Source: Bacteroidaceae bacterium (GTDB lineage: Bacteria > Bacteroidota > Bacteroidia > Bacteroidales > Bacteroidaceae). From it: a DNA stretch of 64,000 nucleotides. Positions 6,702-16,302 of this stretch are shown piece by piece. A program made the translations under genes and the position numbers. The notes beneath the pieces were generated by a model. The model saw only the letters and a program-made list of their open reading frames with translations. It was not told the origin of the DNA and searched no databases. Numbering within the stretch: position 1 is the first letter of the stretch; each line of letters starts with the position of its first letter. Location of the stretch: contig JAFXVN010000028.1 in NCBI GenBank assembly GCA_017524545.1, positions 99,375-163,374 on the forward strand, read 5' to 3'.

Positions 6702-9700
6702 GTGAAACGTGCGTTGAAATATATCTTCAGGACTTTGTTGGGGCTGGTGTTGCTTATTGTGTTGCTGGCTGCGAGCCTCTATTTGCCGCCTGTGCAAAGG
6801 TGGGCAGTGAACAGGCTTACTGCCTATCTTGAGGAGGAGACGGGACTGGAGGTGTCCATTGGCAGCGTGCATCTTGCTTTCCCCCTCGACATAGACATTG
6901 GTCAATTGAAAGTTGAAAATGGAGGTGTGGAAAGTCATGGCGGAGGCCCTGCTGATGTCATCAGCGTGGAGCACGCCCTTATCGACCTTGACCTCACGCG
7001 CCTGCTGACGCTGCATGTGGGTGTGGAGGCTATTGAACTCTCCAATGGCAGCATCCATACGACCGAACTGATAGAGGCACTCGCGATGGACGGCAGCCTC
7101 GGCTGCCTCAGAATCGTGGCAGACGACATAGACCTCAGGAGGCAGAAAGTCAATGTGGCGGAAGCCGCCATGGACGGCTGTGTGCTCGACGTCCAGCTTC
7201 GCGAGGTTGCAGAGGAGGACACGACGGAGAGTGCACCAGTCGATTGGCAGATAGATGTTGACAAGGTTAGAATTCAAAATTCAAAATTCAAAGTTCAAAA
7301 CTCGCTCCCGGAGGATGGAAGTGAAGAAGGGGCTTTCATGGTCGAAGCCGCCATCCGTAAGGCCAGCCTCGATGCCGGCGACATCAACCTCAGCCAGGGG
7401 GCGTACCGCGTCAACAGCTTCAGCCTTTGTGCAGACAGCCTGACATACGACGTTCCTTCCGACTCGATTCGGGATTCAAAGGGACTCGATGTGAACCATC
7501 TGGCCTTTTACGACATGGAGCTGCAACTCGACAAGCTTTCCTACGACCAAACGTCTTCCGCGCTCAATGCGCAGTTGCGTCAGTTCGCATTCTGCGAGAG
7601 GAGCGGCTTTGCTGTTGAACGCTTTGCTGTTAACCTCGCCCTTGATTCCACACATTTGTTTGTGAAAGGGCTTGACCTGCAGACACCGTTCAGTTCTGCC
7701 AGTGGTGAAATCAATCTCAATTGGGAGGGGGACTCCCCCTTGAAGGGAGATTTGGATGGAGCCTTACATGTGTCTTTGGGTGATAGGGATGTGCTCTGCC
7801 TTGCCGGTGCCTATCTGCCCGACGGCCTTGCCGATTGCTATCCCTCGCTTCCGTTGGTTTTCGACCTCTTTGCTAAAGGCAATGTTGACAGTCTCGACGT
7901 GAGCACCTGTACCCTGGCCATGCCTTCCGTGTTTAGTGCCTCTACCTCGGGAACCCTCTTCAACTTGACAGATAGCACAACCCTTGGCGCAGACCTGAAG
8001 TGGGACATCGTGACGAACAACCTCAGCTGCGTGAACCGCTACCTTGCCCTCGATGCCGTGCGTTTCCCCAAAATGACACTTCATGCCGACATCCGTCTGC
8101 GCCAGGCCTCGCAGTTCTTTGTCGATGCCTTGCTCCATGAGGGTAAGGGCCGGGCGCATCTGTCGGCAGACATGGATATGCAGACGATGGCTTATCGGGC
8201 CAATGCGCGTATCACCGACCTGCAGCTCCACGACTTCCTGCCCCACGACTCGCTCTACCTCCTTTCTGCCAATGCCAAGCTGTCGGGACGGGGTACAGAC
8301 CTGCTCAGTCCGCGTGCCATGGTTCGTGCGCAGGCAGCCATCGACCATTTCGGCTATGGCTCATGGGATTTGGACAGCATCCGCGCCGACTGCCGCTTGG
8401 AGAAGGGAAAGGCAATGCTGGAGGTGAGCAGCCGCAACGACCTGCTTTGTCTGCAAAGTTGTATTGATGCTGCCATCGCAGAGCGGAAGCTGAAAGCTGC
8501 GTCCTTCAGCATGGATGTGAGCCATATCGACCTCTATTCGCTTCGTCTGGCTGAAAAGCCTCTCTCTGCCAGCATGGTGATGCATACGGAGGGAGCATCC
8601 GACTTCTTGCAGACACACAGTCTGGCAGCCCGCATCGAGGCAATGGAGCTGACAACGCCCGACAGCGTCTTCCATCCCCTCGACCTTACCCTTGATGCCG
8701 CTCTCACTCCAGAACGTATGCAAGTGAAGGCGTATGCCGGAGACCTCAGCTTCTCTGTCTTCTCCGACCAAGGGCTTGACTCCCTGTTGGCACGATACGA
8801 CAATTTCAGCCGTGAGCTGCAACGGCAGGCCGACAGCCTTTGCATCCAGCACGACACGCTCCGCACGCTGTTGCCGCACATCGGGGTTGAACTCGACTGC
8901 GGCCAGAAGAATCCCATCGGCAATATCCTGCGCCATGCTGTCGGCTACACTTTCCGCGACCTTTCCTTCCACCTCGTTTCCTCTCCTGCCGACGGCTTGA
9001 CGGGCGACGGTCACATGCACGCCCTCAACACAGGCGGCATCCTGATAGACAGCATCTATTGGCGCATCCGGCACGAGCAGGGCGGCATCTCGCTTGATGC
9101 CCGCGCAGCCAACGGGCCGAAGAACCGTGTCGTGACATTCCAGTCGCAGCTGCGTGCCCTGCTGACAGCGACGGGTGCCGAGGCCAGTGTGCTCTTCCTT
9201 GATGGCAAGGGACAGAAGAGCGTCGATTTCGGACTGGCACTCAACATGCTTGCCGACGGGATGCGCGTTCATTTCACTCCCCTCAACCCCACCATCGCCT
9301 ACAGACGCTTCACGCTCAATGACGACAACTTCGTCAGCCTCAAGCGTAGCGGACACCTCGATGCGCTGGTTGACCTGCTTGCCGACGACGGCACGGGCTT
9401 GAAGCTCTATACCACGCCCAATGACGAGGCGCAGCAGGACATCTCGCTCAGCGTCAAACGCTTCAATATGGGTGAGCTGTCGCAAGCCCTTCCCTTTATG
9501 CCAGACATAAGCGGTTTCCTGGAAGGTGATGTCCACTACATGCAGGTCGATAGTTCGGCAACCGTCTCTGCGGAAATGCTTGTGCAGAAGATGAAGTACA
9601 ACGGTGTCCTGCTCGGTAACATTGGCCTGAACGGAGCTTATTTCCCCAATGCCGATGCGTCGCATTATGTCGATGGCATCATCACAAAGGACGGAGAGGA

Positions 9701-11351
9701 GATTCTTCTGCTCAATGGCAAGTATCAGGAGAAGGACGGACAGGGCAGACTGGACGGCGGGACGACCTTCCAGCGGATGCCTTTCGCCTTCCTCAATGCC
9801 TTCATGCCCGACGGCCCGTTTGCCATGAGCGGCTATGCATGGGGCGACTTCACGGTGAACGGACGCACGGACAATCCCATACTGAACGGAGAGCTGCGCA
9901 CAGATTCCCTCCATATCGATGCAGACAGCTACAATGTGCACCTGCAGATACCCGACCACACGATTACCGTCGAAGACAGCCGCCTCAACCTCAACCGCAT
10001 CGAGGCATACGCAGCAGGCAAGACGCCGCTCGTGCTCGACGGCAACATCGACTTCAGCGACCTCGAGCGCGTGCAGATGAACATGAACGTAAGGGCCAGC
10101 GACTATCAGCTCATCAATTCTCCGAAGCGACAAGGCTCCCTGGCATACGGCAAGGTGTTTGTCAACGTCGGCGGCCGCCTGTGGGGAACGCTCTCCGACC
10201 TCAAAATGCGCGGACGGCTCGATGTGCTCGGCAGCACAGATGTCAGCTGTGTCCTCACGGACACGCCCATCACGGTTGATGACCAGCTGGCGGACATCGT
10301 CACCTTCTGCGATTTCACCGACACCATTGCGGCAGAGCCTGTCGATGCAGTGCGGCAGAACATCGACATCCAGATGAACGTGGGCATTGCAGAGACGGCA
10401 CAGATACACTGCTTCCTGAGCGACAACGGCAACGACTACATAGACCTGCAGGGTGGGGGAGAAATGACAATGACCTACGACCTCCAGAACGACATGCAGC
10501 TCTGGGGACGCTACACCATTGGCAAGGGCATCATGCGCTACTCGCTGATGGCGATTCCGCTCAACGACTTCCACATCGAGCAGGGCAGCTATGTGGAGTT
10601 CCAGGGAAAAATGATGAACCCCCGCCTCAGCATCAACGCCAGCGAGCGCGTCCGCTCGACCGTCACGGAGAACAGCGTGCCGCGCAACGTGGCCTTTGAC
10701 GTCGGGTTGGCACTGAGTCGCACGCTCGATGACATGGGGCTGGAGTTCACCCTACAGGCTCCCGAGGATATGAGCGTGCAGAACCAGCTCACTGCCATGA
10801 CAGCCGAAGAGCGCGGACGAGTGGCTGTCACGATGCTTGTCACAGGCATGTATGTCACGGACAATGGCGAGACGAATGGCAGCTTCAACTATGCCAACAC
10901 GCTCAATTCCTACCTGCAGAATGCCATCAACGAAATTGCAGGAAAGGCTCTTAGCACCGTCGATGTCAACTTCGGCATCTCGAACGGAACGACCCAAACC
11001 GGCACAACGACAACCGACTACAGCTTCAGCTTTGCCAAACGCTTCTGGGGCAACCGCATCAGTGTCATCGTGGGAGGCAAGGTCAGCACGGGACGCGATG
11101 CCGTCAACACCGGGCAGACCATCATCGACAACATCTCCATAGAATACCGTCTCGACAAGACCGCTTCGCGCTACGTCAACCTCTTCTACGACCGCAACTA
11201 CGAGTCGCTGCTCGAGGGTCAAGTCACCAAAATGGGCGGCGGCATCGTCCTGCGCAAGAAAGCCGAAAAGCTCGGCGAACTCTTCATCTTCAAGAATACT
11301 CCACCTAAAGAAAACATAGGAGTCCCTAAGAAACCACAGGAAAACCTGTGA
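6702..11351 (+). CDS. tamB: TamB-like inner-membrane translocation/assembly protein
   Basis: 1549 residues from the GTG start. An N-terminal membrane helix (about residues 6-28) is followed by a very long series of beta-strand-rich AsmA/TamB-type repeats and a C-terminal TamB domain (about 1150 to the end) closing with FYDRNYESLLEGQVTKMGGG. Proteins of this family bridge the periplasm and work with a BamA-family partner in outer-membrane assembly or lipid transport. The partner is the next gene, tamL, 37 bp downstream. An ATG at 6654 is open in frame, but the promoter motif lies inside that extension, so GTG 6702 is preferred. Two low-complexity insertions interrupt the coding region: an AT-rich string at 7264-7300 and a GC-rich palindrome at about 7729-7760. 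Confidence 0.88.
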   Translation: MKRALKYIFRTLLGLVLLIVLLAASLYLPPVQRWAVNRLTAYLEEETGLEVSIGSVHLAFPLDIDIGQLKVENGGVESHGGGPADVISVEHALIDLDLTRLLTLHVGVEAIELSNGSIHTTELIEALAMDGSLGCLRIVADDIDLRRQKVNVAEAAMDGCVLDVQLREVAEEDTTESAPVDWQIDVDKVRIQNSKFKVQNSLPEDGSEEGAFMVEAAIRKASLDAGDINLSQGAYRVNSFSLCADSLTYDVPSDSIRDSKGLDVNHLAFYDMELQLDKLSYDQTSSALNAQLRQFAFCERSGFAVERFAVNLALDSTHLFVKGLDLQTPFSSASGEINLNWEGDSPLKGDLDGALHVSLGDRDVLCLAGAYLPDGLADCYPSLPLVFDLFAKGNVDSLDVSTCTLAMPSVFSASTSGTLFNLTDSTTLGADLKWDIVTNNLSCVNRYLALDAVRFPKMTLHADIRLRQASQFFVDALLHEGKGRAHLSADMDMQTMAYRANARITDLQLHDFLPHDSLYLLSANAKLSGRGTDLLSPRAMVRAQAAIDHFGYGSWDLDSIRADCRLEKGKAMLEVSSRNDLLCLQSCIDAAIAERKLKAASFSMDVSHIDLYSLRLAEKPLSASMVMHTEGASDFLQTHSLAARIEAMELTTPDSVFHPLDLTLDAALTPERMQVKAYAGDLSFSVFSDQGLDSLLARYDNFSRELQRQADSLCIQHDTLRTLLPHIGVELDCGQKNPIGNILRHAVGYTFRDLSFHLVSSPADGLTGDGHMHALNTGGILIDSIYWRIRHEQGGISLDARAANGPKNRVVTFQSQLRALLTATGAEASVLFLDGKGQKSVDFGLALNMLADGMRVHFTPLNPTIAYRRFTLNDDNFVSLKRSGHLDALVDLLADDGTGLKLYTTPNDEAQQDISLSVKRFNMGELSQALPFMPDISGFLEGDVHYMQVDSSATVSAEMLVQKMKYNGVLLGNIGLNGAYFPNADASHYVDGIITKDGEEILLLNGKYQEKDGQGRLDGGTTFQRMPFAFLNAFMPDGPFAMSGYAWGDFTVNGRTDNPILNGELRTDSLHIDADSYNVHLQIPDHTITVEDSRLNLNRIEAYAAGKTPLVLDGNIDFSDLERVQMNMNVRASDYQLINSPKRQGSLAYGKVFVNVGGRLWGTLSDLKMRGRLDVLGSTDVSCVLTDTPITVDDQLADIVTFCDFTDTIAAEPVDAVRQNIDIQMNVGIAETAQIHCFLSDNGNDYIDLQGGGEMTMTYDLQNDMQLWGRYTIGKGIMRYSLMAIPLNDFHIEQGSYVEFQGKMMNPRLSINASERVRSTVTENSVPRNVAFDVGLALSRTLDDMGLEFTLQAPEDMSVQNQLTAMTAEERGRVAVTMLVTGMYVTDNGETNGSFNYANTLNSYLQNAINEIAGKALSTVDVNFGISNGTTQTGTTTTDYSFSFAKRFWGNRISVIVGGKVSTGRDAVNTGQTIIDNISIEYRLDKTASRYVNLFYDRNYESLLEGQVTKMGGGIVLRKKAEKLGELFIFKNTPPKENIGVPKKPQENL

Positions 11352-11388
11352 CCCCTAACTCCTCTGGAATCCGATAAAACAACTCCCC

Positions 11389-13932
11389 ATGAAAGGAAAC
11401 CACTTCATATTGCTTCTGTTGCTCTGCCTGCTTGCTTCGGCTTGTTCTCTCACGAAGAGACTGCCGGAGGGCGAGACGCTCTACCGTGGCATCAAGAGTA
11501 TTGACTACGACAAGATGCAGGAGGCAGAGGGCAAAGGGCAGGAACAGGGAGTCATCACGGCTTTGGCGGACGCCTATACGACGGTGGAGGGTCTGCTCAG
11601 TGGCGATGCCTCGGCAATGAAGCAGGAGGAGGAGATGGACGAAAAGGAGCTGCGCGACAGCCTCCGCCGTGCATCCCAAAAGGACAAAGAGGCGTACGAG
11701 GCGACACGCGAGGAGGTGGAGGCTGTGCTCTCGTATGCCCCCAACGGTGCCTTCATGGGCAGCAGCACCATCACGCATCCGTTCCCCATCAGGCTGCTCA
11801 TCTATAACCGCTATGCCGGCAGCAAGAGTCGTTTCGGCAAGTGGATGTTCAATCACTTTGCCGCTTCGCCGGTGCTGATAAGCAACGTCAATCCCCGCCT
11901 ACGCTCCACTGTGGCGAAGAACACGCTGCGCAGTCGCGGCTACTTCCGTGCGCGGACTTCATACGAGGTCTTGCCCGACCGTCGCGACACGCTCAAGGGA
12001 AAAGTGCGATACGACATACATCCCGGACCTCTCTACCACCTGGATAGCATCGCCTACATGAAATTCCCGCCCCAGGCGGACAGTATCATCCGCAACAGCC
12101 AGCAGCTCTCGGAGCTGCATCGCGGCGACCCTTTCAGCGTGGTCAACCTTGAAGCGGAGCGCACACGCATTGTCGGGGTTTTGCGCGAGGAGGGCTACTA
12201 CTATCAGCGGAACGACTACATCGCTTTCCGTGCCGATACGCTGCAGACACCCATGATGGTGAAGCTGCAGGTACAGCCGTCGCCCACCGCTCCAAGCGAA
12301 GCCATGCACCCATATTATATAGGTAACACGCGCGTGAACATATATAAATATGGCGACCGGCAGATTGTGGACAGCCTCACCATGCGTGGCGGCTACTCCT
12401 TCGGCTACAGCCGTCCCGTGAAGTTCAGGGAGCGGGTGCCGGGGAGCAAAAAGATGCCGAAAGCGGTGAGGGGGCAGGCTCCCCTGCTGAGGCCTCGTGC
12501 CGTGTGGCGCTCCATGCTCTTCCGTAAAGGCGACCTCTACAAACAATCCCTGAGCGAGCTGATGCAGGACGGACTTGCCTCGACGAATGTCTTCTCGTCG
12601 GTTCGTGTCAATTATGTGCCACGACAGGACTCCCTTCCTTTAAGGGATGGTTGGAGAGGGTCTGACACCCTCGACATCGTGGTCAATGCGACGCTCGACA
12701 AACCCTACGATGCGGAGTTCCAGGGGAATGTCACTGGCAAGACGGAGGGGCAGGTAGGCCCGGGCGCCAGCTTCTCTTTCTCCAAGAAGAATGCTTTTCG
12801 GGCTGCCGAGACGCTGACACTCAAAGTGTGGGGTTCGTATGAATGGCAGACAGGTGCCAACGTCAAAGGGAAAAAATCGTTGCTCAACTCTTACGAGTAC
12901 GGACTCAGCGGCTCGCTCCTCTTCCCGCGCTTCCGCTTCTTCGGGCTGGGTCGCAAGCTGGGGCGCAAGTTCGTATCTACCACAGCCTTTGACCTGCAAG
13001 CGCGTTGGCAGAACCGCGCCGGCTTCTTCGGACGTGTTTCCTGGAGTGGCGGTATCAACTACACCCTGCAGCACAAGCAGAATATCAAGCATGAGTTCTC
13101 GCCCCTGACCATCAGCTACGACCAGTTGCTGCACAGCACGGCGCACTTCGATTCCATCGTCGCCGCCAATCCCGCGCTCTATGTATCCATGCGCGACCAG
13201 TTTGTGCCTTCCATGTCATACTCCTTCTCTTGGGCGGGAAACAAGAAGCGTCCCTCTTCGCTCAGTGTGACGTTCAAGGAGGCATCGGCTCTTCTCTCCA
13301 GCATCTATGCCATTAGCGGCGAGCCGTTCGGCAAGGAGGGGAAGAAGCTCCTTGGCGTGCCTTTTGCGCAGTTCGTCAAGACTACGGTGCAATACACCCG
13401 CCAGTTCCCGCTCACGAAGCGCAGCCTTTTGGCGATGCGTGCCTTCGGCGGCATCATCTATAGCTACGGCAATGCCAAGTCGGCACCCTACGGCGAACTC
13501 TTCTCTGTGGGCGGTGCCAACAGCATCCGCGCTTTCGGAATGCGCACCATCGGTCCGGGTGCCTACCATCCTGCCAAGTCGCAGTATTCCTACGTTGACC
13601 AGATGGGTGACATCAAGCTGGAGGCCAATCTGGAGTATCGCTTCCCTATCGTCGGGCAGTTGCAGGGCGCAGCATTCATTGATGCCGGTAATGTTTGGTT
13701 GTTACGAGAGGGAAGTCAGCAGGGCGGCCGGTTCAACTTCAAGACCTTTGGCGAGCAGATTGCCCTCGGCACAGGTGTCGGCCTGCGCTACGACCTGGAC
13801 TTCCTTGTCATCCGTTTCGACCTCGGCATCGGCATCCATGCCCCCTACGACACCGGCAAGCGCGGCTATTACAACATGCCCAGCTTCGGCCGTTCCCTTG
13901 GCTACCACTTCGCCATCGGCTACCCCTTCTAA
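11389..13932 (+). CDS. tamL: TamL, lipidated BamA/TamA-family outer-membrane protein
   Basis: 847 residues. The signal peptide ends in a lipobox (LLASAC), so the mature protein is lipidated, the hallmark that separates Bacteroidota TamL from TamA. POTRA-like domains follow (roughly 150-460), then a C-terminal 16-strand-type barrel of the BamA superfamily ending in an aromatic residue (AIGYPF). It sits in the outer membrane and partners TamB. A short GC-rich palindromic insert (12629-12661) is read in frame as a Pro/Leu/Gly peptide near residues 413-424, just before a conserved SDTLDIVV segment. The gene ends 208 bp before a strong terminator. Confidence 0.88.
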   Translation: MKGNHFILLLLLCLLASACSLTKRLPEGETLYRGIKSIDYDKMQEAEGKGQEQGVITALADAYTTVEGLLSGDASAMKQEEEMDEKELRDSLRRASQKDKEAYEATREEVEAVLSYAPNGAFMGSSTITHPFPIRLLIYNRYAGSKSRFGKWMFNHFAASPVLISNVNPRLRSTVAKNTLRSRGYFRARTSYEVLPDRRDTLKGKVRYDIHPGPLYHLDSIAYMKFPPQADSIIRNSQQLSELHRGDPFSVVNLEAERTRIVGVLREEGYYYQRNDYIAFRADTLQTPMMVKLQVQPSPTAPSEAMHPYYIGNTRVNIYKYGDRQIVDSLTMRGGYSFGYSRPVKFRERVPGSKKMPKAVRGQAPLLRPRAVWRSMLFRKGDLYKQSLSELMQDGLASTNVFSSVRVNYVPRQDSLPLRDGWRGSDTLDIVVNATLDKPYDAEFQGNVTGKTEGQVGPGASFSFSKKNAFRAAETLTLKVWGSYEWQTGANVKGKKSLLNSYEYGLSGSLLFPRFRFFGLGRKLGRKFVSTTAFDLQARWQNRAGFFGRVSWSGGINYTLQHKQNIKHEFSPLTISYDQLLHSTAHFDSIVAANPALYVSMRDQFVPSMSYSFSWAGNKKRPSSLSVTFKEASALLSSIYAISGEPFGKEGKKLLGVPFAQFVKTTVQYTRQFPLTKRSLLAMRAFGGIIYSYGNAKSAPYGELFSVGGANSIRAFGMRTIGPGAYHPAKSQYSYVDQMGDIKLEANLEYRFPIVGQLQGAAFIDAGNVWLLREGSQQGGRFNFKTFGEQIALGTGVGLRYDLDFLVIRFDLGIGIHAPYDTGKRGYYNMPSFGRSLGYHFAIGYPF

Positions 13933-13962
13933 ATACATAGCCACAAAATACACGATATAAAA

Positions 13963-14103
13963 CTCCCCATAACACGGCACAAAAGTCATTTAGGCTCGTT
14001 ATATAATTATTTTCAAAGCTTGATAATAGTTTTATAACACGCCATGTGAAGTTTTGTAGCACAGCCTGTAAGGTTTGGTGACACGCTCTGTGAGGTTTGG
14101 TGG
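13963..14103 (+). repeat. Dispersed intergenic element, copy 1 (one 21-mer, three 22-mers)
   Basis: A 66-bp block (13963-14028) matches, at about 56 of 66 positions, the reverse complement of 63753-63818. It is followed by three tandem 22-bp units at 14038-14059, 14060-14081 and 14082-14103, of which the other copy has only one. It lies between the tamL stop and the terminator and encodes nothing convincing. Confidence 0.8.
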
Positions 14104-14140
14104 CACTTTGTGTAATTCGTGCAACTTGTGGTTAATATAC

Positions 14141-14180
14141 AAAATAGGGTGTGTCAATTCGTTTTGACACACCCTATTTT
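14141..14180. terminator. Bidirectional terminator between tamL and the LRR gene
   Basis: Two perfect 17-nt arms (14141-14157 and 14164-14180) enclose a 6-nt loop. The stem ends are A-rich on one side and T-rich on the other, so it can end transcription from both convergent genes. Confidence 0.88.
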
Positions 14181-14199
14181 TATATGTTCACTTCCTGGT

Positions 14200-16185
14200 T
14201 TACTTCACCAAGACCTTTCTTGTCGTGCCGTCGCTCATGCGGATGATGTTCACACCGTTGCGCTTCGGGGCTTTCAGCTGGCGGCCGCTGAGGTCGTATG
14301 TCTCTGTCACAACAGCTTCGGTGTTTTCGGGACGGATGCCTGTCGGGTCGTCGTCATCCTCGAACTCCTTGGCAGACGAATTATTGTCAGGTTCTGCCTT
14401 TATCACCTTGAACTTTCCCCATACGGGATGACTCTTGTAGTCGTTGATGGATTGCTCGGGCACATACAGGGTGTCTTTGGTCAGTGTCATGCCGTTGAAG
14501 GCATCGTTCGCTGTTCTTGGCACCTCTGTTGCAAGGCAATGCAGGCTCATCAGCTTGGTGCAACCAGAGAAGGCTGCGGGACCGATGGAGTCCACATTCT
14601 CGGGAATCGTGAGGGTTGGCAGGCTTATGCAGGAGGAGAAGGTTGAGCCTTCAATGGTTTTCACTTGCTGAGGAATGTTGATATACAGTAGGTCCGAGCA
14701 GTTGGAGAATGCGCCGTTGCCTATCGTTGTCACGTTCTCGGGGAGTAAAAGGACGTCAATATAGCAGCCGTAAAAGGCTTTGCTGCCAATTGTAGTCAAG
14801 CTCTGAGGAAGTCTGACACTCCAATAATAAATATAACTTTCTTCGTCCAACCAGACCTTATAGCCGTCGAAACGGCCAAGACGATAACAGCCAGAGAAGG
14901 CGTTGTCGCCAATGGTGGTCAAACCTTCGGGGAGATAGATTCCAAACAGTTCTTTGCGGCCGGCAAAGGCGGATTCGTTGATAGCCGTTGTACCTTCTTC
15001 AAGATAAAGGTAAGTGGAGTCCGGCATGGTGCCTTTGTATGAGTATGCTGTATTGCCGATATAGACGACACCATCTTCTTGGTCGTTATACCATGCGGTT
15101 CCTGCGAATGCGTTGCTGCTGATGCTCTTCACGCTGCTGGGAATTGTCACAGTGGACAAGTTCGAGCAATATGAGAAGGCATTGTCGTCGATGGCTGTCA
15201 CGCTGGCAGGAATTGTGATTGAGGTCAGCTTAACACAGTTGTAGAAGGTATAGCTGTTGATTTTCTTCACGGTGTTGGGGATGTTGACAGCGGGCAGGCT
15301 GATGCAATACGAGAAGGCATCCTTGCCGATGCTTGTCACACTATTGGGGATGCTGACGGATGCCAAGTCGCTGCAACCGTAGAAGGCGGCGTTGCCGATG
15401 CTTGTCACGCTTGTAGGAATGTTGATTGAGGTCAGGCTTCTGCAAAGGCTGAAGGCATCGTTGCCGATGGCTGTCACGCCAGCGGGGATGGTGATGGCGG
15501 TCAGACTGCCGCAACCATAGAACATGTTGTTGCTGATGGTTGTGATGCCTGCGGGGATGGTGATGGTCTTCAGAGCCTTGCACATGGAGAAGGCAGAGCT
15601 GCCGATGCTTGTCACGCCAGCAGGAACGTCGATGGCGGTCAGCCCCTTACAGCCGTAGAAGGCATAGTTGCCGATGCTTGTCACAGCAGCTGGAATGGTG
15701 ATAGAGGTTAGTCCGCTGCAGTTGCGGAAGACATTGTTGCTGATAGCCGTCACGCCAGCGGGAACGACGAGTGTGGTCAGTCCGCTGCAGTCCCGGAAGG
15801 CGTTGTCGCCGATGCTTGTTACAGCAGCGGGAATGGTGAATGCGGTCAGTCCGCTGCAACCGTAGAAGGCATTGCTGCCAATCGTTGTCACGCTCGCAGG
15901 AAGCTTGATGGCGGTTACTTTGCTACAGTTCTTGAAGGCATCGTTGCCAATGCCTGTCACGGTGTAGGTGTTCGACTCATCGTCCGTGACCGTCCCAGGA
16001 ATATCGAACACGGTGATGGTTGTCTTGTCGTATGCTCCGTAAACCACTGTCGCAGTGAGTGTCCCGTTGTCGTCTTTGAGCTCATACTGGAGGTCGTCGA
16101 TCTTGGTGGTTTGGGCCAAGGTGTTGATGCCTGCATAGAGGCATAGGCATGATAAAACAATGCCTTTTAGGTAGTGTAGTCTCAT
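14200..16185 (-). CDS. BspA-type leucine-rich repeat surface protein
   Basis: 661 residues. A signal peptide (cut after about INTLAQ) is followed by a short beta domain, then about twenty 23-residue LRR_5 (Treponema pallidum type) repeats, each with a core like N-x-A-F-x-x-C-x-x-L-x-x-I-x-I-P-x-x-V-x-x-I. The C-terminal about 40 residues contain YDLSGRQL and end KVLVK, resembling a sorting tail of secreted Bacteroidota proteins. BspA-like proteins act in adhesion to host proteins or other cells; the ligand here is unknown. Near-identical repeats at DNA level allow copy-number change by recombination. A promoter lies at 16218-16249. Confidence 0.88.
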   Translation of the reverse strand: MRLHYLKGIVLSCLCLYAGINTLAQTTKIDDLQYELKDDNGTLTATVVYGAYDKTTITVFDIPGTVTDDESNTYTVTGIGNDAFKNCSKVTAIKLPASVTTIGSNAFYGCSGLTAFTIPAAVTSIGDNAFRDCSGLTTLVVPAGVTAISNNVFRNCSGLTSITIPAAVTSIGNYAFYGCKGLTAIDVPAGVTSIGSSAFSMCKALKTITIPAGITTISNNMFYGCGSLTAITIPAGVTAIGNDAFSLCRSLTSINIPTSVTSIGNAAFYGCSDLASVSIPNSVTSIGKDAFSYCISLPAVNIPNTVKKINSYTFYNCVKLTSITIPASVTAIDDNAFSYCSNLSTVTIPSSVKSISSNAFAGTAWYNDQEDGVVYIGNTAYSYKGTMPDSTYLYLEEGTTAINESAFAGRKELFGIYLPEGLTTIGDNAFSGCYRLGRFDGYKVWLDEESYIYYWSVRLPQSLTTIGSKAFYGCYIDVLLLPENVTTIGNGAFSNCSDLLYINIPQQVKTIEGSTFSSCISLPTLTIPENVDSIGPAAFSGCTKLMSLHCLATEVPRTANDAFNGMTLTKDTLYVPEQSINDYKSHPVWGKFKVIKAEPDNNSSAKEFEDDDDPTGIRPENTEAVVTETYDLSGRQLKAPKRNGVNIIRMSDGTTRKVLVK

Positions 16186-16217
16186 GTTAAATAGTTATTT
16201 TTATATTCTTTTGGTCA

Positions 16218-16249
16218 CAAAGTTATCATTATTATCTCATCCATGCAAG
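16218..16249 (-). promoter_or_regulatory. Promoter of the LRR gene
   Basis: On the minus strand TAACTTTG (16225-16218) is preceded by CTTG (16249-16246) with 20 nt between, close to the Bacteroidota consensus. The predicted leader is about 30 nt. Confidence 0.65.
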
Positions 16250-16302
16250 AGAAAACGGAAAAAAATCAGTTGGAGTGTTAAAAAAGTGATAAAAAGCAGG
16301 CT

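Noticed and set aside
8361-10574. 737-codon open frame antisense to tamB
   Set aside because: It lacks any domain, signal or start context and mirrors the codon bias of tamB on the other strand. tamB itself has clear family features.
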